Source: Leptodactylus fallax
Lineage: Eukaryota > Chordata > Amphibia > Anura > Leptodactylidae
NCBI GenBank assembly: GCA_947044405.1
Contig: CAMRHE010000077.1
Span: forward strand, 3,884,001-3,948,000
Reading direction: 5' to 3'
DNA length: 64,000 nt
Shown: positions 63,630 to 64,000 of the stretch, one piece after another
Layout of the letters: each line of letters opens with the position of its first letter
Position numbering within the stretch: the stretch's first letter is position 1
Position numbers and translations under genes: made by a program
Notes under the pieces: model-generated
Databases searched by the model: none
What the model was told of the DNA's origin: nothing
Seen by the model: only the letters and a program-made list of their open reading frames with translations

Positions 63630-64000
63630 TATTAACAACTAAAATGAACAGATAGAAAAATAATAAATTGACAATAATAAAGCAGAATAAACAACAAGCA
63701 GTCTATGAGTTCAGGATAGACTACCATTACCTGTACCTAATGTTAACATGAAAGAACGCCAGCAAAGAGCTGTGAACTGGATTGTAGGTAAAACTTTTGT
63801 CTCAATTTACTTCACAGCTTTAGCTAAAACGTATTTGATGAACCTGAAATCTGTATGAAGTCCTGAGAGTCTGGCTGCAGGCCCATGCTTAAATCCCAGT
63901 GTCATCTCCTTGTGACCTTGGACAAATCACTTCATCAACTGTTGAAAGTGTGTAACATTACAACCCTGATCGGAGAGCTGATATCTGAGAGTGTATACAG

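Larger units (their letters stand above)
37105..64000 (-). other. SATB2: SATB2 intron upstream of coding exon 2 (3' part, at least 26.9 kb)
   Basis: Runs from the acceptor at 37105-37106 to the right edge of the window. I searched it by eye for the expected first coding exon (start MERRSESPCLRDSPD, end GAVAKAVG in human, as I recall), and for a GC/CpG-rich promoter. I found neither, so the promoter is presumably beyond the edge. The interval holds MITE, SINE, LTR and LINE copies, microsatellites, a minisatellite and several complex non-repetitive blocks, listed separately. Stretches 43150-45840, 51330-53850 and 59930-63560 show nothing I can name beyond AT-rich unique sequence. Confidence 0.75.

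Noticed and set aside
37105..64000. SATB2 promoter, CpG island and first coding exon
   Set aside because: Searched by eye; no GC-rich region and no match to the expected N-terminal residues. The GC-richer spots at 41380-42050 and 46280-46700 are transposons.

Overview
The window is vertebrate nuclear DNA, most likely from a frog or toad. It has long introns, AT-rich non-coding DNA, (AT)n tracts and many DNA-transposon miniatures of types common in amphibian genomes: TTAAAGG-ended T2-like MITEs, hAT elements and palindromic elements with 3-bp target duplications. LINE and SINE pieces are also present. Nothing prokaryotic or viral was seen.

The only protein-coding gene I can support is the middle of SATB2, on the minus strand. 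SATB2 is a chromatin-organising CUT/homeodomain transcription factor. Five consecutive coding exons are present, at 36946-37104, 19197-19323, 18801-18924, 7133-7235 and 3818-4284 in transcription order. All have AG/GT splice sites and matching codon phases, and they total 980 nt. They correspond to roughly residues 57-391 of the human protein: the ubiquitin-like (ULD) domain, the CUT-like (CUTL) domain and the start of CUT repeat 1. The first coding exon should lie beyond the right edge. The rest of CUT1, CUT2, the homeodomain and the 3' UTR should lie beyond the left edge. Compared with the human protein as I remember it, the frog protein lacks six residues in the ULD and three at the CUTL/linker exon junction, and its second SUMO-acceptor motif is changed.

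The remaining ~63 kb is intron. 1-3817: start of the intron after the CUT1 exon, with two T2-like MITEs. 4285-7132: small intron with a foldback repeat. 7236-18800: intron with an intact hAT element, several foldbacks, a T2-like MITE and nested repeats. 18925-19196: 272-bp intron. 19324-36945: large intron with a tRNA-derived SINE, a T2-like MITE and a LINE that carries two nested transposons. 37105-64000: more than 26.9 kb of intron with an L1-like LINE interrupted by a second copy of the palindromic MITE, a candidate solo LTR, microsatellites, a ~95-bp minisatellite and other MITEs.

Between the repeats are blocks of complex, non-repetitive sequence that look like conserved non-coding elements, as expected for a tightly regulated developmental gene. 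They were judged by eye only and need alignment. I found no convincing unknown gene system. The most informative items are the nested transposons with readable target-site duplications, a 52-bp hAT miniature that leaves its host reading frame open, and the lineage-specific changes in SATB2.
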